Shown here piece after piece: positions 6,505 through 10,428 of a DNA stretch of 10,428 nt (positions are counted from its first letter, which is position 1; each line of letters opens with the position of its first letter). Position numbers and translations under genes: made by a program. Source of the DNA: an uncultured Lysobacteraceae bacterium (GTDB lineage: Bacteria > Pseudomonadota > Gammaproteobacteria > Xanthomonadales > Rhodanobacteraceae). The stretch is taken from NCBI GenBank assembly GCA_946480705.1, contig CAMLLF010000075.1, forward strand, positions 1 through 10,428, read 5' to 3'. A model generated the notes under the pieces. The model ran no database searches, was not told the DNA's origin, and saw only the letters and a list, made by a program, of their open reading frames with translations.

Positions 6505-7725
6505 ATGACTACAGTCTTCGACGTCACCGTCATCGGCGGCGGCCTGGTCGGCACGAGCCTCGCCATCGCGCTCCATCACAGCGGCCTGTCGGTCGCGCTC
6601 GTCGAGGCGGCGACGCCCCAGGCGCTGAGCCGGCCGCGCGAGGACGAACGCAACCTCGCCCTTGCACGTGCGAGCACGGTCGCGCTGCAGACCCTCGGCG
6701 TCTGGCCGCGCCTGGCCGGGGCGGCCACGCCGATCGAGCGCCTGCACGTGAGCCGCGCCGGCGAATTCGGCACGCTGCGGCTGTCCGCCGCGGACGCCGG
6801 CCTCGATGCGTTCGGCGCGGTCGTGCCGGCGCGGCTGCTCGGCCAGGCGCTGCAGCAAGAACTGGATCTGTGCACTCGGATACACCGATACACGCCGGCG
6901 GAGCTCGCGGGATTCGACGTCGGCGCCGATGCGGTGCGCGCGACGCTGCGCACGGCCGGCGGCGACAGGGCGCTGTCGACGCGGTTGCTCGTCGGCGCCG
7001 ACGGCACGCCCTCGCGCGTGCGCGCGCTCTGCGGCATCGGCAGCGACGAGGTCGACTACGGCCAGACCCTGTTCGTCTGCAGCCTGCTGCCGCAGCGGCC
7101 GTTGGCCGGACTCGCCTACGAACGCTTCAGCGACGCGGGTCCGGTCGCACTGCTGCCGTTGAACGATCGCCGCGCGGGCTTCGTGCTCAGCGTGCCCACG
7201 TCCGAGGCCACCGAGGTCGCCTCGCTCGGCGACGACGCGTTCCTCGCGCTCGCGCAGCGCCGATTCGGCTGGCGCGCGGGACGTTTCAGCCGTCCGGGCC
7301 GGCGCAGTGCGCACGCGATACGCCGCGTCGTCGCGCGAAGCCTCATCGCGCCGCGCTGCGTGCTCGTCGGCAACGCCGCGCAGACGCTGCATCCGATCGG
7401 CGCGCAGGGCTTCAATCTCGGCCTGCGCGATGCGTTGACGCTCGCGCAGTTGCTGATCGAAGACCAGCGCCGCGGCGGCGATCCCGGCGATGAAGCCTTG
7501 CTGCGCAGCTATGCCGCGCAGCGCCGCGAGGATCGCGAAGGCACGATGGCGTTCAGCGACGGCCTCGTGCGGCTCGCCTGCCATCCGGCGCCGGTACTCA
7601 CGCCGCTGCGCAGCCTCGGCCTGCTGCTGCTCGACGGCCTGCCGCAGGCCGGCGCGCTCGTCGCGCGCCGTGGCATGGGGTTCCGCGGCACGCCCACGTC
7701 CTATGCTCTCGGAGTACGTCCATGA
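6505..7725 (+). CDS. ubiH: 2-octaprenyl-6-methoxyphenol hydroxylase UbiH
   Basis: UbiH is an FAD-dependent aromatic hydroxylase of aerobic ubiquinone synthesis, acting on C1 of the ring. The 406 residues match the family. The FAD-binding Rossmann start VTVIGGGLVGTSLA has GGGLVG at 11-16. LLVGADGTPSRVR (161-173) holds the conserved DG motif. The second FAD motif reads VLVGNAAQTLHPIGAQGFNLGLRD (286-309, shown here in parts: VLVGNAAQTLHP, then IGAQGFNLGLRD). The GN in place of the common GD, and the QTLHP wording, match E. coli UbiH rather than UbiI. The frame is open upstream to 6406, but the ATG at 6505 puts the Rossmann fold at the normal distance from the N-terminus. No ribosome binding site is visible. 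A four-codon frame (ATG at 6494) ends in a TGA that overlaps this ATG. The gene ends in an ATGA overlap with ubiI. Confidence 0.93.
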   Translation: MTTVFDVTVIGGGLVGTSLAIALHHSGLSVALVEAATPQALSRPREDERNLALARASTVALQTLGVWPRLAGAATPIERLHVSRAGEFGTLRLSAADAGLDAFGAVVPARLLGQALQQELDLCTRIHRYTPAELAGFDVGADAVRATLRTAGGDRALSTRLLVGADGTPSRVRALCGIGSDEVDYGQTLFVCSLLPQRPLAGLAYERFSDAGPVALLPLNDRRAGFVLSVPTSEATEVASLGDDAFLALAQRRFGWRAGRFSRPGRRSAHAIRRVVARSLIAPRCVLVGNAAQTLHPIGAQGFNLGLRDALTLAQLLIEDQRRGGDPGDEALLRSYAAQRREDREGTMAFSDGLVRLACHPAPVLTPLRSLGLLLLDGLPQAGALVARRGMGFRGTPTSYALGVRP

Positions 7726-8900
7726 AGCCGCGCAATGTGTTCGATGTCGCCGTCGTCGGTGCCGGCATGGTCGGCAGCGCCTGCGCGCTTGCGCTCGCGC
7801 GGCAGGGGCTGCGCGTCGCGCTCGTGGAGGAACGTGCGCCGCCGGTCTGGAACATCGCCGACGAGGTCGACCTGCGCGTCGTCGCGCTGGCGCCATCGAG
7901 CGTCGCTCTGTTCGCGCGCCTCGGCGTCTGGGCGGCGATCCGCGACGCGCGTGCCGGCGCCTATCGCCGCATGCACGTCTGGGACAGCGGCAACGGTGCG
8001 GCGATCGACTTCGACGCGGCCGACGGCGGCGCGGCGGAGCTCGGCTTCATCGTGGAGAACAAGCTGATCCAGCAGACGCTGTGGCACGCGCTGCAGAACG
8101 AAGCGGGCGTCAGCCTGCGCTGTCCCGCGCGCGTCGTCGCGACCGAGGACGACGGCGCCGCGCGCACCTTGCGTCTCGACGACGACGGCCGCCTCGTCGC
8201 GCGCCTCGTCGTCGCCGCGGACGGCGCGTCCTCGCCGCTGCGGCAGATGCTCGACATCGGCGCGGGCGGCCACGTCTACGACCAGCATGCGCTCGTCGCG
8301 CACGTGCGCACGGAACGCCCGCACGAGGACACCGCGTGGCAGCGTTTCCTGCCCGGCGGCACGCTTGCATTCCTGCCGCTGGCCGACGGCCGCTGCTCCA
8401 TCGTCTGGTCGTTGCCGCCGCACGAGTGCCGGCGTCTGCGCGAGATCGAGGAGACCGCGTTCCTGCAGGAACTCGGTTGCGCATTCGACTTCCGGCTCGG
8501 ACCTGTGCTGTCCACATCCGCGCGCGCGGAGTTTCCGCTGCGCCTGCTGCTGGCCGAGCGCTACATCGCGCCGCGCTTCGCGCTGATCGGCGACGCCGCG
8601 CATCAGGTGCATCCGCTCGCAGGGCAGGGCGTCAACCTCGGCCTGCGCGATGTCGATGCGCTCGTCGATGCCGCGGCCGGCGCGGCGGGACGCGATCCCG
8701 GCGCCGTCACCGCGCTGCGCCGCTACGAGCGCCGTCGCCGCAGCGACAACACGATCTCGGCCTGGGGCATGGACGGCATCAACCGGCTGTTCCGCAGCGA
8801 ATTCGAGCCGCTCGTGTTCGCGCGCGGACTCGGCCTGCGCGCCGTCAACGCGCTGTCGCCGCTCAAGCAACTGATCGTGAGGCACGCTGCGGGGCGTTGA
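7722..8900 (+). CDS. ubiI: UbiI (VisC) family FAD-dependent ubiquinone hydroxylase
   Basis: UbiI hydroxylates C5 of the ring early in aerobic ubiquinone synthesis. The product has 392 residues. The FAD fold VAVVGAGMVGSA has GAGMVG at 13-18, VVAADGASSPLR (163-174) carries the DG motif, and ALIGDAAHQVHPLAGQGVNL (287-306) carries the GD motif of this subfamily. Further matches to E. coli UbiI are VDLRVVALA, LGVWAAI, FIVENKLIQ, YDQHALVAHVRTE and LADGRCSIVWSLPP. Start and stop overlap with ubiH as ATGA, so the pair is translationally coupled, resembling the ubiH-visC order of E. coli; the pepP gene of that operon is not upstream here. Related hydroxylases of other regiospecificity (UbiF, UbiL, UbiM) cannot be fully excluded, but similarity to UbiI is high along the length. 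It is the last GC-rich housekeeping gene before the accessory region. Confidence 0.9.
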   Translation: MKPRNVFDVAVVGAGMVGSACALALARQGLRVALVEERAPPVWNIADEVDLRVVALAPSSVALFARLGVWAAIRDARAGAYRRMHVWDSGNGAAIDFDAADGGAAELGFIVENKLIQQTLWHALQNEAGVSLRCPARVVATEDDGAARTLRLDDDGRLVARLVVAADGASSPLRQMLDIGAGGHVYDQHALVAHVRTERPHEDTAWQRFLPGGTLAFLPLADGRCSIVWSLPPHECRRLREIEETAFLQELGCAFDFRLGPVLSTSARAEFPLRLLLAERYIAPRFALIGDAAHQVHPLAGQGVNLGLRDVDALVDAAAGAAGRDPGAVTALRRYERRRRSDNTISAWGMDGINRLFRSEFEPLVFARGLGLRAVNALSPLKQLIVRHAAGR

Positions 8901-9017
8901 TTGAGACGGTGTATCGCGACGCTGCCGTCCGTACTTCCACGCCAGAAAATTTCGCCACAAACGCCTCGGTTGATACAAATATCATTCGATACGCTGCGTG
9001 ACGCCTGTCGCGCCTGA
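8901..9017. other. Junction between the ubi operon and the Rhs relic
   Basis: No gene or terminator is visible in these 117 bases. GC content begins to fall here (for example AAATTTCGCC and ATACAAATATCATTC). The Rhs homology starts abruptly at about 9021, with a TGA directly in front (9015-9017), so the breakpoint that removed the Rhs core lies within or at the end of this stretch. Confidence 0.5.
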
Positions 9018-9543
9018 GTGCCGGACGTCGGGAGGTTTGTCAGTCAGGATCCGATTGGGCTCTTCGGCGGCACGAACAGCTACCTGTATGCTCCGAATCC
9101 GAATGGCTGGGTTGATCCTGGCGGCCTGTCCCGCGCACAAAGAAAAATTCTTCCAAAAAATGCAAGAAAAAATCTCGTTGCCTTGCCTTGTGTCGGCTGC
9201 CGCGGACTGGAAGTAAGCGAGCCCGGTGCCCGCAAGGTCGATCTTCTGTTTGAGAATGAGAACGACGCAATGAATGCAGGAAGTCGAATGCGCGGACCTG
9301 GTGCGGTACGCACGTATATCGAAAAGGCCAATGGGATGGATGGGTGAACGCTTCAGGCGCCAAGGTTTACTGGAATCACGGTGAATGGGCTCAGGGCGTA
9401 GGTACGTCCACTTTCCCGCACCTCAACTACAGCGTTTCCGGTCGATCCGGCCATTTGTTCATGAAAGACAAATCGTGAACTCCGGCAGAGCGGATGAATT
9501 TGCCAAACAGTATCGGACGGCTTCTAAGCGGGGATGTCCATGA
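9018..9543 (+). pseudogene. Orphan Rhs C-terminal tip with frameshifted polymorphic toxin domain
   Basis: The frame opens with the conserved end of an Rhs core: DVGRFVSQDPIGL, GGTNSYLYAPNPNGW and VDPGGL, the boundary where variable toxin domains begin. Everything N-terminal of this is missing; a TGA precedes it at 9015-9017. The toxin part starts LSRAQRKILPKNARKN and includes LLFENENDAMNAGSRM. The frame stops at 9345-9347, but coding continues one frame back: THVYRKGQWDGWVNASG, AKVYWNHGEWAQG, STFPHLNYSVSG, HLFMKDK. After another one-base loss near 9467-9475 it continues as IVNSGRADEFAKQY to a TGA at 9541-9543. That stop forms an ATGA overlap with the next gene, which supports the reconstruction. 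Both lesions look like one-base deletions. The toxin family is not one I can name; the activity is unknown. Low GC suggests transfer. Contact-dependent or type VI delivery is the usual Rhs role, but this copy should be dead. Confidence 0.8.
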
Positions 9544-9975
9544 AACTGGAAGATTTGGCTAAAAGTAGCGGTGACTCGGACCTTATTGGATTGTCGTTCG
9601 ACGGATCATTGATAACGTTAAAGCTGCGGTTGGGAGAAAACGGGCGAGCTAATGGAACTAGCGGCAAACACTCACCGCGTCTACGCGCAACACACTCGCT
9701 TGGATTGGCCAACATGTTATTTCGCCGTGACCGAAATCTCAGACGTTCTGGAGATCTTGAACGGCGTTTATCCCCAGTCGTGAATTCGTGACAATGATGC
9801 GAGAGTGAAAGAGCATTGGAACCTGGCGTACGGACTTCGCGCGTCGCAGTTTCGTGCGCTAGTCTCACGTGTCGGTGAAGTTGATGTTGCGTTTATTGTC
9901 GAGGATGGGAGCAAAGTGGAAATTCGGCGGGCTGCCGCAACTTGGGATTCGGTGGTCAAGACCGAAAAACTGTAA
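9540..9975 (+). pseudogene. Decayed immunity gene paired with the Rhs-tip toxin
   Basis: It starts at ATG 9540 with GGGGA five bases upstream and begins MKLEDLAKSSGDSDLIGL, then SFDGSLITLKLR. Near 9626-9633 the coding signal moves to the next frame (one base gained or two lost): EKTGELMELAANTHRVYAQH, LDWPTCYFAVTEISDVLEIL, NGVYPQS. A TGA at 9781-9783 interrupts it, and the same frame goes on with IRDNDARVKEHWNLAYGL, SQFRALVSRVGEVDVAF and TWDSVVKTEKL to TAA at 9973-9975. Restored, this is one acidic protein of about 144 residues, a normal immunity-protein size. A CGA to TGA change would explain the stop. Position straight after the toxin with an ATGA overlap is the main reason for calling it immunity; I do not recognise the family. 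The second half alone (GTG at 9805) could be a separate small frame, which is less likely. Confidence 0.68.
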
Positions 9976-10379
9976 GTGCCGATATTTCCCGAAATGTCGT
10001 GTTGCGCGCGCCATGAATGCTTCTTGCGATGGTAGGCAAGAACTTGGGGGCTAAGTTGTCGCTCGAATCGTTCGATAGTGTAGGGGTAGTAACTTGCTTT
10101 CTCGATAGCGATGCAGCGGCAGCATCTAGTCGTCGGCACTATGCTTCGGCGGCGATGCCTCTGCCGTTGCCGCGTACCCGGTTGCGCAAGTCGAAGCCGT
10201 GCCGCAGCAACGCCGAACCGCATCGACCCGTCGATCGGTCTGAAGAGTGATCCCCGTATACATCTCCCGTCGTAGGTAAAGGCGAGGACGCGGCGCCGGG
10301 CTGTCGCGTGGCCTCCCCCACCTGACGGCAGTGCGCGGCCGCAATGGCCGCGGCTTGCCCCGCATCGACGGAGTGATCC
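9976..10379. other. About 400 bases with no convincing gene
   Basis: Every frame is short or lacks a start signal. A 77-codon frame at 10017-10250 (+) has no ribosome binding site and turns Ser/Arg/Pro-rich in its second half. Long minus-strand frames look like shadows. GC rises again after about 10100. From 10230 on, the DNA is a GC-rich leader to the gene at 10380. There are small inverted repeats, such as ATCGAC/GTCGAT at 10222-10235. No RNA gene or insertion-sequence end is recognisable. Confidence 0.5.
10334..10352 (+). promoter_or_regulatory. 7-bp GC hairpin in the leader of the last gene
   Basis: CGCGGCC (10334-10340) and GGCCGCG (10346-10352) pair perfectly around a GCAAT loop. The hairpin ends 17 bases before the GGAG ribosome binding site. 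It could act in attenuation or translation control, or be the tail of an upstream terminator; no T-run follows. Confidence 0.35.
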
Positions 10380-10428
10380 ATGAATACCGCAAGAGCTTTT
10401 GTTAATTTGAACGCACCAAAATTTCATA
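10380..10428 (+). CDS. Start of an unidentified gene, cut by the window end
   Basis: ATG at 10380 is preceded by GGAG (10370-10373) with a six-base gap, the best ribosome binding site in the right part of the window. Sixteen codons are visible, MNTARAFVNLNAPKFH, with no stop, and they are AT-richer than the leader. This is too little to assign a function. The well-placed site and the structured leader argue that it is a real gene. Confidence 0.55.
   Translation, partial: MNTARAFVNLNAPKFH

Noticed and set aside
9018..9975. The frameshifts as sequencing errors
   Set aside because: Not fully excluded, but the eight other genes over 9 kb have clean frames while all four lesions cluster in the already truncated, low-GC cassette. 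Decay is the simpler reading.
10017..10250. A 77-codon plus-strand frame after the immunity relic
   Set aside because: No ribosome binding site and low-complexity Ser/Arg/Pro content in its second half. It could be a remnant, but I cannot support it as a gene.
9768..10427. A 219-codon minus-strand frame over the right end
   Set aside because: Its composition is unlike a real protein (Arg/Ser/Cys-rich patches), it runs antisense to the immunity coding signal, and it has no ribosome binding site.
1..10428. CRISPR arrays, tRNA or rRNA genes and transposases
   Set aside because: No regular repeat-spacer pattern, RNA gene or transposase motif was seen on either strand.

Overview
The window looks like a chromosome segment of a GC-rich gammaproteobacterium, most likely in the Xanthomonadales/Lysobacterales (Rhodanobacteraceae-like). 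That placement is inferred from the very high GC of the first 9 kb, the GC-ending codons, the LptD sequence, an aerobic ubiquinone pathway with paired UbiH/UbiI, and a PduO-type adenosyltransferase beside a class II-like deacetylase. I could not test it against a database.

Layout. 1-2036 (-): 5' part of lptD, the outer-membrane LPS translocon; it runs off the left edge. 2166-2576 (+): msrB, diverging from lptD. 2568-2624: a long hairpin overlapping the msrB stop codon, probably a bidirectional terminator. 2638-3345 (-): an unrecognised exported protein with six cysteines in the mature part. 3459-6368 (-): a compact same-strand cluster read from the right, cobS, cobC-like phosphatase, PduO-type cobalamin adenosyltransferase, histone-deacetylase-like amidohydrolase. 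The first two overlap by 10 nt and the last two are 3 nt apart. The cobS, cobC and adenosyltransferase products fit salvage and late assembly of adenosylcobalamin; the deacetylase has no obvious role in it. 6369-6504: short divergent region with nested GC palindromes and a TATGAT box. 6505-8900 (+): ubiH and ubiI, overlapping by ATGA, two flavin hydroxylases of the ubiquinone ring.

8901-10428: base composition falls (about 45% GC over 9541-9600) and the content changes to accessory DNA. It begins with the conserved tail of an Rhs repeat protein that has lost its core. A polymorphic-toxin-like C-terminal domain follows, and then its probable immunity gene. Reading across frames shows both were once one coupled toxin-immunity unit with an ATGA overlap at 9540-9543. 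The toxin now carries two apparent one-base deletions, and the immunity gene a frameshift and an in-frame TGA. It is a decayed orphan Rhs-tip cassette. About 400 bases without a convincing gene follow, ending in a GC-rich leader with a hairpin and a good ribosome binding site in front of a new reading frame that starts at 10380 and is cut by the window end.

The most interesting content is the Rhs-tip/immunity relic and the leader next to it. The rest is mostly recognisable housekeeping with small peculiarities: MsrB without the usual resolving cysteine, extra N-terminal cysteines in LptD, and a possibly leaderless ubiH.
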